Source: Phoronis australis
Lineage: Eukaryota; Phoronida; Phoronidae
Direction of reading: 5' to 3'
DNA length: 64,000 nt
Assembly (NCBI GenBank): GCA_002633005.1
Contig: NMRA01000224.1
Coordinates: forward strand, 187,759 to 251,758
Shown: positions 22,101 through 35,146 of the stretch, piece after piece
Position numbering within the stretch: position 1 is the stretch's first letter
Layout of the letters: each line of letters opens with the position of its first letter
Made by a program: the position numbers and the translations under genes
The notes under the pieces: generated by a model
Seen by the model: only the letters and a program-made list of their open reading frames with translations
Databases searched by the model: none
Told to the model about the DNA's origin: nothing

Positions 22101-22596
22101 TGTGGTATGCTCCCAATATGGGTGAGCAAGTCTGCCCCTCAAATGAGGCGTGACCAACAAGTCAAGGGTGACCAAGCCAGGTTTGTTTAACAGTTAATGG
22201 CTCATCCCATCTGAGCATGCCCAGTGACAGGGTTCATCAACACTGCCATACTGGATCACTAGCGAGCACAACTCACGCACAGTATTTTCCGATTTCAATG
22301 ACTAGAACAGAAGATTCCAATACATTTACAGTCAGTTTCTCTCATTGACAATGACAATTCCAATTCCTGAGTTCATGGTAAATTAGAATCATCGCCAGCA
22401 ATTAATCGACTGATGTTTGGCGGTATTAAACACAAGTAAAGGACTAAGTTTCCATGGTATAGCAGCCATTATTCCATATTGAATCCTGTATTGAATTAAG
22501 TGACTAGTCCAAACAATTAATTAATCTTAAATGACAACCAGTTAACTTTTCACTTTTAACAGGTTAGTCAGAAGCCAACTGTCAGACGTTACTCAC

Positions 22597-22878
22597 CGTG
22601 AGTTGACGCACATCGCCTTTGAATGTGTCTGATGGGATTATGAACTTGAACACTTTACCAACAACTGCTTGTCTGTCCTTGAGAGCATTCTGCAGCACGA
22701 TCTGAGGTTTGATGGCGTCGCCCTTTGGTTGGTCAGCAGAACTAACAAGTTGTTCAATGTCACTGGTCACAGCACCAGCCGTGCACAAGCACAAACACAG
22801 TATTGCCATTAACACTAGCACAGTCTGTTTCTGCAACTCCGTCCTATTGAAGCCACACCTCTTGGTATCGGCAGCCAT
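22597..22878 (-). CDS. DAG1: Dystroglycan exon 1 (signal peptide and start of first cadherin-like domain)
   Basis: It starts at ATG 22878 (context ATCAAATATGG) and ends at donor ACG|GTGAGTAAC, 282 nt, residues 1-94. Residues about 17-36 form a hydrophobic signal peptide core (KQTVLVLMAILCLCLCTAGA), with cleavage likely near TAGA|VTS. Residues about 70-94 (AVVGKVFKFIIPSDTFKGDV) match the first strand of the dystroglycan cadherin-like domain, where vertebrates have VVGRSFRVTIPTD. The frame runs uninterrupted into exon 2 (RQLT|VTEGNGDQLPSW), where vertebrates read in the same order. This is the only in-phase partner for exon 2 seen upstream. The start is favoured because the next downstream Met lies inside the signal core. 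Confidence 0.92.
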
Positions 22879-22949
22879 ATTTGATGAGTTTCTCTCTTGG
22901 TCACCAGGAATGATGGTCGGACATCAAAGTCAAAATGCCATTCACTGTT
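22879..22949 (-). other. DAG1: Probable 5' untranslated part of dystroglycan exon 1
   Basis: On the minus strand a pyrimidine-rich acceptor, GTGCTCTTGCAG|AACAG, lies 71 nt before the ATG. If it is used, the mRNA has at least one further untranslated exon upstream, and the promoter lies at higher coordinates, perhaps many kilobases away. I could not locate that exon. Confidence 0.4.
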
Positions 22950-23717
22950 CTGCAAGAGCACAAAAGAATGACATTTTAGCAAAACCTTATCAGCAATTTC
23001 AAGAACTTAAAAATCAGAACTCTTAGAAAACCCTAAAAGACAAGTTTGGAGTGCAGTAGCCCTCAATAGACACAGTTGATAAATTCCATGCAAACCCACT
23101 GACCAATCAAGGCGGACTGACTAAAGAGTGAGAGCAAAAAGTAGTTGGTTAACATGAACCAGCTGTGCTGGAGAGAAGGAGCGATAAGGTCCCAAGACAG
23201 ATGAGTAATAACACTACCCAGCAATATATGCCAGCTTAACAAACAGACATCTAGCCAGGCAGGGGTGGGCCTGCTGCTGGTGCAAATTACCAGGTCAAAT
23301 GGGGAGAACCTTGATGTTTTAACTAAATGTTTATATATGCAGGTCAAATACTTATTAAGTAAATTGAACTGCCCTGCTCATCAAGGTCACTATCTACCGC
23401 ATTCAGGAGTGGTCAGAATTCAAATTGTGAAAAAGGATCAGAGACTCTTTGAAGCAGTTTAGGGTGAACAAACAGTCCATCCCCAATACTAAGATCCATG
23501 TCCTGCCACTAAGGAACTGTTGAAATGTTTAAGGAAATGCAGAAGTGTTGGAGCGATAAGTAATACTAGCATGCACACTTGAGTCCTGTCAACACACTCC
23601 CATTTGTATTCTACAATTTTATACAAAGTACTGTCAAGACTTCCTTTGGGTAAAATCTCATCAATTTAGAAAACAATATGGCAAACTGGTGACATTTAAT
23701 CTTCTCAAAGCTTCATG

Positions 23718-24012
23718 ACACACTATTAAAATGACCCAAGGTCTGTATCATGACATACACACTATTAAAATGACCCAAGGTCTGTATCATGACATACACA
23801 CTATTAAAATGACCCAAGGTCTGTATCATGACATACACACTATTAAAATGACCCAAGGTCTGTATCATGACACACTATTAAAATGACCCAAGGTCTGTAT
23901 CATGACATACATACTATTAAAATGACCCAAGGTCTGTATCATGACATACTATTAAAATGACCCAAGGTCTGTATCATGACATACTATTAAAATGACCCAA
24001 GGTCTGTATCAC
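23718..24012. repeat. 35/39-bp minisatellite, 8 units
   Basis: Eight units carry the core AAAATGACCCAAGGTCTGTA plus TCATGAC, with an optional extra ATAC that makes units 35 or 39 bp long. It lies about 0.8 kb upstream of the coding start of dystroglycan. There is no spacer structure, so it is not a CRISPR array. Confidence 0.95.
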
Positions 24013-26231
24013 AGCTACCAACGAGCACTATTTCGAAAAATTGTGGGCTTTCACAACAATGTTGGAAGCCGTTGAAAAATGAAAAAAGTGCCATTTACGT
24101 CCAAAATTGGTGACATTTTATCATACGATTATCAATGTTCACGGGAACAGGTGTTCATAAAAATTCTCAACCTAAAGTCAAATATTACAAGTACACATTC
24201 GAAAAAAAACAGATAGTCCAGATAGTCCATTACTTCAATCACTTCATGTCTCACTTTAACTTCAGAAGATTTAACTGTTAGGCACTTGACTAAGTGGTTT
24301 AGAAACCCGATTCCAGTGTATTTGGAATGTCAATTTTTTCTCTTAGCAAAGTAGATTTTGAGGTTCCCAGAAAGCTGATACTCCCCTCAGAAAGTCTATC
24401 TTTGCATGTAAAAGTTTAACGCCCTCTGCATGTAAAAGTCTAACGCCCTTTGCATGTAATGCACATTACAGTAGACGTTAGTGCGCCTAGACGTTATCGT
24501 TTATTCGATTGGACTTGCACAGTAACTAGTCGCGATTTCAACAATGTTCGTGGTGTAACATACATCAAGATTTTCTGAAACAGAGTCTCGTCGGCAAAAA
24601 TACACATCTAGTCGCATTTTGGTGCAACGAAACTTTAAACTTTGACGCCAAGTTTATTTTGTATCTACCAATGTATGTCTGACTTGTGAAAATGGGCCAG
24701 CATTTCTACACCAGACGGACACTATTGGGCTTATGTAATTCTGTTTAATTTATACATTACATGTTACTGTCAAAACAGAATATTCCACCAGGGGTTATGT
24801 CAACAGTAGATCTCTGGCATAACATAAACTAAAGATATTGGAAAAGCCCTAAAGAGTCCTGTTTCTATTGCCAATTAGCTAGAACAACTGATAACTGGTG
24901 AAGGACTGGACAGTCTGTAATGACTTAATGATTTAGAAACACAGTTACTCTAAATGCTGTTTGTACTACATTACATCACTCATAGCACTGTAGTTAAATG
25001 TGATGGAACTCCAAAGAGAAAAACTCTACTTAGAATTAGAATTGTTATGAAACTCCAATGGTGGGTATCAAATTGAGGATTACCGCAATGCAAGATTGAA
25101 ATACCCATTTTTCCCACAAAAAATGACAATAATGGTAGGAACGGGAAAGTATTCTTATTCCCAATGATTTTGGAGACGTTTTTGTGTTTTTTCAATTTTG
25201 TAAAATAAGCTGCACTAAGATGTTTATTTCCGCAGAACATAAGTTCTCAGTTTAATTTCACCACAACAGTTACTGACCCAAAAACAACAACTGCACTGCG
25301 CTCGTCAGCCCCCAAACCAGCACCATCGAAAACCTTCCAATCGACCAAACGCTCAATGGCATCCTGCAATGTCTATCTCCCTCTGGTTAATAGTTCTCAT
25401 TAAATGCTCAACAAGTAAGCCTCCAATTAGCCACATACAGCCCACCCCATCCAACATGTCCTTACTCATCATGGCCAGCACAGCTGTCACTGCCAGCTGC
25501 TCTGGCTGGTCTCGTACACTGAACTCATAATGAGCTGTTTTTTTTAATAACTGAAGAATACTGCAGAGAAGAAAGGCACTTGAAACCAAGGGCAACCAGC
25601 CACCAAGGGAGGAGAAAGCGTTGAAACCAAAGCAACCACCCACTAGTAGGTTTCATCTCTACCATCAGTGGTAGACAAGCACACACACCCCACATCCCCC
25701 NCCCCCCCCCCCCCACCTGATCGCAAATCTGCTAAGAATCCCTATAAGCCCAGTCAATGCACATGTTGGTTACAATGGCCCAAAATATTTGGTAACACCT
25801 TCAGGTGTTAAGTAATCAGTTACTTTTCCAAGAAATCACCAATGAAAACCAACTGGGTACTGCAACAGTGAAATGTCAGAGAGTTAACACATGCAACAAC
25901 AGGAAGGGTACGAAATGAAAGATATACCACAGAGAATGTTTACATCAAAGGCATGCTCAAGATGAAATATTGTCAACAACACCAACATAGTGGACACAGA
26001 CAGTTTTCAATTGAGTCGGCAAATGAGAATAGCAGATGGACACTGGGAAGCAACTCTCACTGTAGGAGCTGCCATCAGGAGCAACAGACACAGAATGTAA
26101 TGCTGAACACTAGAGATGACTGGTAATAAAGGGAGCTAAGAAAGAATGTAGCACTTTCTTAAGCTTTGCAATAAGCAGGACTGAGCCAAACAATGAAGAT
26201 TTAGACATCACTTGGACAGACATCAAATGCA

Positions 26232-26233
<2 letters not shown>

Positions 26234-26314
<81 letters not shown>

Positions 26315-26346
26315 TGTGTGTGTGTGAGTGTGTGCGCGCGCGCGTG
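26234..26346. repeat. (TG)n microsatellite
   Basis: About 110 bp of TG dinucleotide with a few GAG and CGCG interruptions at its right end. Cys/Val and His/Thr open frames over it are artefacts. Confidence 0.98.
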
Positions 26347-27395
26347 TCTGTGTCTATGTCTGAGAGTGTCAGCAAACACTCGTCTGAGTACAGACACAAT
26401 TGCATCATGGGACATTTAAACTCTGCACACTTGCACTGTTCCTTTAGCTCATATACAATATACGTTGACCAACACATTCTCAGCGAGATCACACCTAAAT
26501 AATGCAAGATGTCCGAGTGTTTCACCTGTGTATGTTCAAAAATGGAGCAGCCAACCGGCGCCATCTAAGTACCAGGACTGCAACTAGGGCTTGACTAGAG
26601 TATTAAATCATAGATGTAGACAACAAGTAAACACCTACAAAGGTTTACTATGAAAGTTCCACAACAAATAGGAGTAAACATCACATTAACATGTAAACTT
26701 GTTCCCTATTCAGGTAAAATAATGCAAGACGCTCTGGCAGCCCTAACAGACAAGTGACTGAGGACAACTCTTAGGATAATCCTCCCAATCTACGGTAGGC
26801 AAACTAGAGAAACCATCCCATAGGAAAACGCTGCAGATATACGCTGCATCACACAATCATGTGTGGTTGTTTTCTATCAAGTCCCTGAACGCACTCCCAC
26901 TACACACAGTGGCTACCCCACAAGAATACCTACATGCCAGGTACAAGCCACACATGTTTCAGTCTGGCAGGAATGAAGGTTGAACCAAACAATCCAATGG
27001 GGAAAATGCTGTTCTTGTGGCCACAAATAGTTTACATTGACATTGAGGAATTCCCTTCAGAGCTGCCCGTTTATCACCCTACAAGAGGGCTTGAGGATAT
27101 TGCAGTGTCCTGGTGGACGGAAATTACTTCAACAAGCTTCTCATGAGTTGATGAGGACCAAATGTTAAGTGCGGAAAGAACAGACTGCTGCAGGTATTCG
27201 GTTAAATAAACATAAAAAAACCAGTCAAGGTCAATTATAAGTATCGGCAGAGGGGATATTTTTTAACATTTTCTGCGAGCAAAGAAGCACCCAACTGCGA
27301 CATTCCATAAACTGAAATTGTCAATAACGATCTCAACCGATTGTTTTGTCCACTGAAAATGTAATCAGTACAGTTCGGTAACACCCCTACATTGG

Positions 27396-27775
27396 CACAA
27401 ACTTGGTTGAAGGCACAACTGTAATTTTTGTTTGAAAGCTTAACAGGAGATTGCATAGAGACTGCAAGTGAGTATGCATTAAGCTCTCTAAAAAAGTACA
27501 GTTGTGCCTTCAACCAAGTCTGTGACAGTGAAACGAAAACTTTCCACTCAATCTGACTTTTCACTAGTTAAGTAAAAATAATCTTTCTTCCTTTTGGTCT
27601 TGGTTTTTGTGATACTTAACTAGAACTCGAATGCGTGGAAAGTTTTCATTTCACTGTCACAAACTTAGTTGAAGGTAATTACTGAGCAAGTATATATAAA
27701 GGTATCTAAAAAATTACAGTCGCGCCTTCGACCAACTTTGTGACAGTGAAATGAAAACCTTCCACTCCATTTGAG
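27396..27775. repeat. Cluster of alternating inverted repeat units (MITE-like)
   Basis: The block CTTGGTTGAAGGCACAACTG occurs in sense at about 27400 and in antisense at about 27493 (CAGTTGTGCCTTCAACCAAG). A longer version with GTGACAGTGAAA and GGAAAGTTTTC alternates in orientation at about 27500-27545, 27632-27680 and 27708-27770. This looks like nested or dimerised foldback elements. No coding capacity. Confidence 0.7.
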
Positions 27776-28429
27776 TTCAAGTTAAGTACCACATATGCGA
27801 TATATAAAGACCAAAAAAAAAGAAAAAAGCGGATTATTTTTCGGTGGAAAAATCTAATGTAATTTTTTTCACAGCCAGATTCCCCGAGAAATTGTGCCGT
27901 TCCATTGAATTGCCTATAACAGCCCTATTTTTGTTGTTGGGAGCTCAATATGCCCACTTGCCAATGTCAGCAGTCTACAGCAAGATGAGTAAAGCCTGTT
28001 GGTCCTTTGCAGGGGCATTAAGTAATTAACTGTGTATCTGACCACTTATCATTCCTCTCAGTGTGCACTTTGGATAGTGTTACACATGCATGGTAATTAG
28101 TACCACAGTGCAATATGGCTACCACTGTTTATTTGTTCAACATAACTCAGAGGTAACCACAACTGGTTGGAACATTTTGAGGGTGAATGGCTGACTTGAT
28201 TTGCTAATGAGCCAGAAGCAGTTGCATAACGAGATATCAAGTAGAAAGTGTCAGACATTTTGCAATGTGTAGGTACTCAAAACACCGACTATCAATTTTG
28301 ATTCAAAGCTCAAAAACAAAAAAACTCAGGAGTCCTAACGGCCACTGAAACCAGAGCAACCAAAAACATTGATATATGTCCAGTGATGCATCACAAATGG
28401 AATGCTGGTGTGTTTATTGGTATCATAAA

Positions 28430-29180
28430 TAAAAATTACCACCAGATGGCACAGAATATGTCAAACCCTCTGAAAATGGGAAGGTTATGTTGTCTCCCTA
28501 ACGAAGGCCTAATAGCCGAATTTCATGAAAATCCGGTCACAGAGGCGACTGCAAAAAAGAAAATAAATTGCAAATAGCAGCCACTGTGATAGTCAGATCC
28601 ATTCAAACGAAGGTAACATCTGCTGCCACATCCACAGGATTACACTAGTCACCTTTCACTAAAGAACCCACAAGGGATTAAGGAGCTACAGTTGTAGATA
28701 CAAAAAATAAAAAAGGCTACTAGGGGGCACTGCATCAGTTGGACCCATTTGAAAAAGAACATTACTTATGCTGCTATCAGTAGAAAAACATCTGCCAATT
28801 TTCTTAATGCCCCTCTGGGTGTTTTTGTCTCCTTCATACAAACCTATTTACCAAATTAATTGAATTCTGACTAGGAACTCTGAAGATATAGAGATAAACA
28901 TCAATAACTATAATTGCCACAAGGGGGCACAGCGGCTGTCAGATATGTCCAAAAGTTGTTGTCATCCATTGTCACATTCATAGAAATACACTAGCCAGAT
29001 TTAACAAAGTTCCATCAACTCTGCAGATAAAGAGGCCCTATTTAAATACCAAATTAGCGCAAGTCGGATTTTATCCGGAAGTTGCCGTAATTTTTAGACA
29101 GTTCTATAAGAACACATCTGCCAACTTTCAAGAAGATACTTGAAGGGGTTTTAGAGATACAGCAGCAGGCGTGGGACACC
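28430..29180. repeat. Diverged relative of the CTCF-motif tandem repeat
   Basis: It shares phrases with the array at 41.5-42.5 kb: ATTTCATGAAAATCCGGT, ATAAATAAAAATTACCACCAG (as isolated words), GATACAGCAGCAGGCGTGG and GCCACAAGGGGGCACAG. CCACCAGATGGCAC at 28439-28452 fits the CTCF core consensus fully; the motifs at about 28733 and 28919 fit with one or two mismatches. Units are more decayed than in the 41.5-kb array. Confidence 0.6.
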
Positions 29181-30873
29181 AGACAACAGGCGACCAGATT
29201 GAGATGAAAGCAAAATCATTGTCACGTGTAAAATCTTACGAATAATGGGTGAAGATATTTGCCAAAATGGATATTAATATTCAATTTTGAAAAGTTTCTA
29301 ATATTGTTGTTAAAGCCTAAAACTTTAGTTTTCCACTCGTGGTGTCTTAAAAATTGGCAAGATTTTACTGTTGTACCAAGAAATCACTCAGAAATATCAG
29401 CAACAGGAATAAACACATCTGCAAACGAAATTATCCCCAACAAATGTCTGCAGTCTGGTTGGAGCAGGTAAAAAATGGCAGCAAAACAACTGCATTATCT
29501 GGCTTCTGTCATCGCCTCTAGAGAGCCAACGAATGAAAATCTATCAAAACAACAATGCTTCACAGGAATAAAACACTAAAATTTGTTGAAACAAAGCACA
29601 TATGCAAAAACCTCACCCTGGAGATAAGAAAAAAATGCCAATTCCAAAAATAACACCAGTGAGCCAAGATGGCCGAGTAATTATCATGCAGGAAGTACAT
29701 GAGTCATGTTAGTCTACATGAGACTCATTAATTTGTAAGTACAAATTCTGCCGATGGAACCCAGGAACAGCCTGCCTCCCTTTGTCTTCAATATAATCTA
29801 CGAGGATAAAATAATCCCCAGGAGTAGGTTGTATTCACTCACCAGCCAATCAAACAAAGCATTAATATTGATTAGACCGACATACAAATAATGACAAAGC
29901 CAAGGATGATCAGCCCAAGATCTATTAATATTTATTCAACCACCAACTTTCAAACAAAGTGTCACCTCCATAACTTCACATACCCCAGTCTAATGCTGCG
30001 TCAATTTATATCAAACCACCATAAACAAATTTAATATATTAAATTTTCATGGCTTGTCTAGAGGGTTAGGGTTACAAAGTTTTTTCAATTGCAGACGAAA
30101 ATGTTTTTGAAGGCATCACTGCTCCAGTACAAACTCTTTACCAAGTCTCGTAATCAGATGTACAGCACAAGCCATGCCAACAAAGCTACCCTTACTTAAT
30201 ATTCATCTTAGTTTGTTGAGATTTGATGAAATTACAAAATTCCTGTTGTGGCTTACAGTCAACAGTTCCTGTACCTCCCAACCAAATTATCAATAACGAC
30301 TTATCTATGTACTCTCCCGTTGCTCGCACAAGGCTATTCATTCTGAAAACTACAATAAAATAATTGAAAGTAAGAAAACAATTACAAAAAATGAATTTGA
30401 AGAAGGCTCATTTCACACTAGCAGAAGCCCCTGTTCAATAGCACTTGCGTTATGCAATAAATCAACATAAATGTTGACACCAACACAAAAATTTCAAATG
30501 AAAACAAAATCTGATGACTTCAACTAAGAAGATTTCCATGTTTTAATTCGGTGAAATCAAGGCTACATCAACAAACCAATCCCTTCATCCCACCACAAGA
30601 TCCTGCCAAAGTAAAACAATGAGGCACCCTAAAAACACACATTAATCAGCACTGCAGTTCTAATGTGGCAAAAACAAACAAATGTCTTCTGAAGATAAGG
30701 CTTGGTGATAGTGTGGTAACATAATACCAGGGCTAACCAAGAATGGAAATATCAGAAATAGCCGCCAGCAAAGTCTACACCATTGTTAGATGTCAGTAAA
30801 GCTGAGGATGAGCTTCAATGATCATGTTTCAACAGATCCTTGTCTGAGGATCTGCTCCAGTGCTTGGTTAATG

Positions 30874-30926
30874 TGACACCCTGGCTACCTATAGTGACAC
30901 CCTGGCTACCTATAGTGACACCCTGG
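30874..30926. repeat. 21-bp tandem repeat, about 2.5 units
   Basis: GTGACACCCTGGCTACCTAT plus A repeats twice and begins a third time. Confidence 0.9.
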
Positions 30927-33840
30927 CACACTCTTTCCATTAACAAGTCTGGGTATGTTTGGACAGATCTTGAAAACTCATCTCCTCCATGTCCATTTGC
31001 ACAGCCATGACATCAATCAGTTCCCTTGACATACATCTGGCAACAATGTTCAAGTTTTGAACTGGATGGATCATTTTCTTGAAACATTAGTATTGTTAAA
31101 CCTCCATTTTTTCCAGAATGTTTTAATCAACAAACGATTATAAACCTAAACAGTAATGTTAAGTAATGCTTAGACATCAATACTTATAGGAATACAAAAT
31201 ACAGGACAGCTACCTGTAATTTATTTGCAAAAAAACGAACCGCGTATTCCATTCACACCAATTGCAGGCGACCAAAAAAAATTATGAGCAGCAGACTCTC
31301 AGCCCAACTTGTGACCTGAACACACACATGAAAGATTTGGACAGCGTTGACACCTATGACCCTATAAGTGCTTCCACCCTGATCTTTATGAATATTTGCT
31401 TAACATTCTTGAGGAAAGGGTAAAAAACCACAAGAGAGCCGATGGATAATGAAGACCAGATCATATGGCAGACTCCACTCAAGACCAGGGCAGTGTTGCC
31501 CCCTGGTTGAACACAACAAGATTCCTGTGGTTCAATGTTAGATGGTTGACAGAGGGAAGAATCCAACAACTAAATACGCCTACTAACGAGCAATAACTAT
31601 TCACGAAATCAAAACATGGTCACCCCAACAAAATCCATCTCAGAACTTCCCTATCAGGCTGCCTGTTATCCAATAGGTTCTCAACTTACATACCATGAAA
31701 AGTATTCATAATATTTAGGAGTAAAAAAAGTTCAGAAAACCATATTGCAGGCAAGCTCTTCCAAATTAGACTGCTTCAATTCAAAATTTCACAGCCTCGG
31801 AGCTGATCTCTCAAGTTCACCCTAGCGTTGAAGCCTTTGCTGTCATGACAAGGAATTGTTCAAGTCTAGTAAGACAGGTTTACTTAACGTACCTATGTCT
31901 TTAACGCATATTGAAGCAGCGCTTGGAAAAAGAGTGCCACTTTAAGAAAAGCCCATTGTCTTAGCAGGACTAACAAACAATGTAGCGTCTCTCTATCAAG
32001 CCCATGTTTAAACTTGGCTCTTGCATATGAAGTTATCAATTTACCTGCAAATTCCCCAGGTATTAACCCAGATAGGGTTGTTTGTTTTAACACCATTCCT
32101 TGTTTCTGGATACCCATAATCCCCAGATTTCTGACTCTCACGTTTCCACGTACTAAGCGTTAACTCGACAAAATGTGGTATTCTGGAACAAGTCCAATTT
32201 TAACGCATTGAATTTTCCTTCCATTGACACAAGTAAATGCTAGAATGGACTTTGCAGGTATACAGCTGCAGTTGCTTGTATTTTACTGTCGAGGTCAGCT
32301 AATCATGCGGCCATATTTCCACTACACTGGTAATTAACGCAAGTGATCAATCATGATCTTGGTAGGATTCAACACTACAGTACAAAGTTTTGTCAAGGCG
32401 ACCACGACTACAGTGGCAAGAACAAGACAAGCATGCGTACGCTTCCACACTGGCACATCAGAAACAGCCCATTGTTTCTGTACCTTTCAAAATTCAAGTC
32501 TTACTCACTCGTTATCTTGAAGTCTATATGTTGTAACTCCAAACCAGTGCATCAATCGGAATTTTGTTCTCTTTCAAACAAAATTTCAGGGGTGCGGTTA
32601 AAACATTAGAATTTGAGTACTTCAAAACACAAGAACGAGACCACCTTACAAACTGATACAAAATTAATTTGAGATGAAACCCCAAGCATTCATAATCAGT
32701 GAAGCTAAGACCGCCAAAACCAGCCAGCAGAGACAGATATCAACAGAACAAAAAGTGTGTTTAAACTAAACAATCTGGCAGACATGTAGCAAATACCTAT
32801 TAACCACAGCCACTGGGGAAATAAGAATCCCCTCCAACACCAGTCACCTGGTAAGGCCAGATACCAATCAACCACAGCCACCAGGGGGAGTAAGAATAGT
32901 CAACCTCCATGGGCAGCTGCAACTGACACAAGTCACCTGGTAAGGCCAAATATCCACAATCATTCAATGAGGGAGTAAGTACTACAACTGCTACATACAC
33001 AAATAAGAGACCATAAGTAATACAATAATACAATATAACACCGATTAAAAAGCCACAGTCTAAGTCGACAGGTGAATGCACTCAATGACTGTTTTTTTTG
33101 GCCATGAATAATTGTTTAATATCTGCTATTATAACAGCATCGTGTGGCACAGAAATTCTAGAATGTGTTAAGTGAGTGCACGCCATTGTAAAGAATGTTC
33201 ACATAAGCTCAGGCAACAAACAGCTCAAATGACGAGTTTTCGCTACAGAACACTAACACAGATATACCAATACTGATTCGTTATCCACAAAAACATGGGA
33301 TATATGTATAGTTGGGATGTAAACATTACTTTCTTCTTCAGCCTCAGAACTGCAGAAATCCCAAGTCTGCTAACGTATCACCTCGACACACCATGTTTAG
33401 CGTTGATAACCGCGGGAGCAGCATGAATTATTAACTATTTTTTCAGATAATCAGAGAGATTAAACTAACAACACGAAATTAAGTCAATTCATGCGGGACG
33501 TACTTGAAACTAATCCAAAGTACAATGTACAACTGATCAAACCTGTCCAACATGTAGCCGAATGGAATGTGGACTCCTGAGGTGTAAGACTCAGCTACAA
33601 TGTTAAGGCTTATGCAATTAAACCTACCACAAAATCTCACCAAGTTAGGACACAATATGACTGACAGTCTGACAAGTGAAATTTTCTTTCGTTCTTCACG
33701 AAAGATGAATAAATTTGAAACCATTTTAAGAACAAAGTAATAGTTATAGTACCACTAGACAATGTTTCTGAGAAATTGTAGACATAAGACAACATTGTTA
33801 GAAGCTTTTGAATAATGAAGACAGGCCAAAATTGGCAATT

Positions 33841-33862
33841 ATTCTCACCAATTGGTGAGAAT
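33841..33862. repeat. Perfect 22-bp palindrome
   Basis: The half-site ATTCTCACCAA is followed directly by its exact reverse complement, TTGGTGAGAAT. No flanking gene is known, so its role cannot be judged. Confidence 0.85.
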
Positions 33863-35146
33863 TTATTGTACTTGGTCATTCCAAAGAAATAATCGTGCAC
33901 ATGAAGCCCTAGGAATGGTGTTAATTTCCTACAAATCTGTAAAGACTCTAGCACACATGGTATAACTGAAATTGTAATAAGTACATTTTCTGTTTCTAAA
34001 TCACCATGTGTGTGGTTTAAGCTTTGCTAACATTCAAACAGTTTGGAGTTTCAAAACATCCCATCGCGATACGTTGCTTCACCCTTAACTTCAGACCTTT
34101 TATTTTTCACAAAATGCTCTCAGTCATCACCATAGATACCGGTGACACCAAAATATTGAAACCACATTTTCGAATTTGACATTCCCAAATTTCTAACGCT
34201 GAAAACATGGCGATGGTATTTTCAAAAAAGAGTCACATCGATAATTTAGAAATAAATAATATGAGGAGAAAGTTCTCTCATGAGAAAAATACACTCTTAC
34301 AGAATCACTAACAGTGAAAACTTCGCTTTATCTGAAAACAATAAGTCGATAAAGTCCCAAATTCAGTCATTTTTACTCATCATTACAGGAAGCTATTCAC
34401 TCACTAGTCACTTAGTCCAAATACCTAGAATGTGGGAAACCCACCTCCAACCCATCACCTCCTTTTACCTGTGTGAGTTTTAGCTCACCTGAACAATACC
34501 AGCCACAGGTGATCAGCACACACCAGCTCATACCTGAGTGAAGCATTACATTACTCAAGCAGCCTGATTACACAAGTAAAGTGTATACAAAAAGACGGTC
34601 ATTCAATGTTGAGCCAATTGGAGCTAACTGACCCGTACATAACCAGTGCTGTAACACAAAATACATTGGTGGCAAAAATAACGACAGATGTGCAATTCTT
34701 TCTCAAATAAAACATAAATATATTCCAATACAAAAATGTAGTTTTGTATCTGGACATTCCATTTAGTTCACTACCTCGAACTTAGGAAAAAGTCAAGCAA
34801 ACTCCAACATAAATGCCAGACCGTACAGACCCGCAGAAGGAATAACTCACTCCCAAACACCTTTATGGCAAAACTTAATGAAACTGAAGTTTAACTTTTA
34901 AAACCATTAAACTTTTTTAATAGTTTCCTCATTGTTGGGTTGCTATTCAGGAAATGTGAAGTAAAACTTACATACCCACTCTCACACCTTCGTGACAATA
35001 AGGTTCATCAACTAATAACAGTGTTTAATATCATGAAATGATCAAACCTAATAACATTAAAATTGGCATTACCGATGTATGGTATCCGGAAAATTACTCC
35101 TTGAATTTGAAACCCATTGTGAAATTCAAACCAACTCCATTTTCCT

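Larger units (their letters stand above)
16259..22596. other. DAG1: Dystroglycan intron 1
   Basis: A 6.3-kb intron that splits the first cadherin-like domain, with donor ACG|GTGAGT and acceptor GTTTCAG. It contains a CTCF-consensus match (16605-16618), a 53-bp tandem pair (17235-17340), a 16-bp minisatellite (18812-19026) and a 52-bp inverted-repeat element (19054-19105). I see no coding exon. Open frames of 60-110 codons (18.4-18.7 kb, 21.7-22.2 kb) lack splice support. Confidence 0.7.
3381..22949 (-). other. DAG1: Dystroglycan gene, whole locus with two alternative 3' ends
   Basis: This is one transcription unit on the minus strand. Coding exons 1 to 5 lie at 22878-22597, 16258-15542, 14282-14214, 13745-13545 and 12719-12668, followed by either exon 6A (8952-7781) or exon 6B (4882-3678). 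All junctions read by eye have GT donors and AG acceptors. Exons 1 to 4 end in phase 0 and exon 5 ends after one base of a Gly codon. Joining gives 830 aa (with 6A) or 841 aa (with 6B). Dystroglycan is the laminin-binding receptor that links the basement membrane to dystrophin and actin. It is made as a precursor and cut into extracellular alpha and membrane-spanning beta subunits. Domain order and length match the animal family. No other copy of exons 1 to 5 is present in the window, so the tandem 3' exons appear to share one 5' half. Confidence 0.93.

Noticed and set aside
26110-26564. His/Thr-rich and Cys/Val-rich open frames of 61-113 codons
   Set aside because: They are translation of a TG dinucleotide microsatellite.
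31893-32141. 82-codon minus-strand open frame
   Set aside because: The peptide looks loosely protein-like, but there are no matching splice sites, no ATG context and no recognisable motif.
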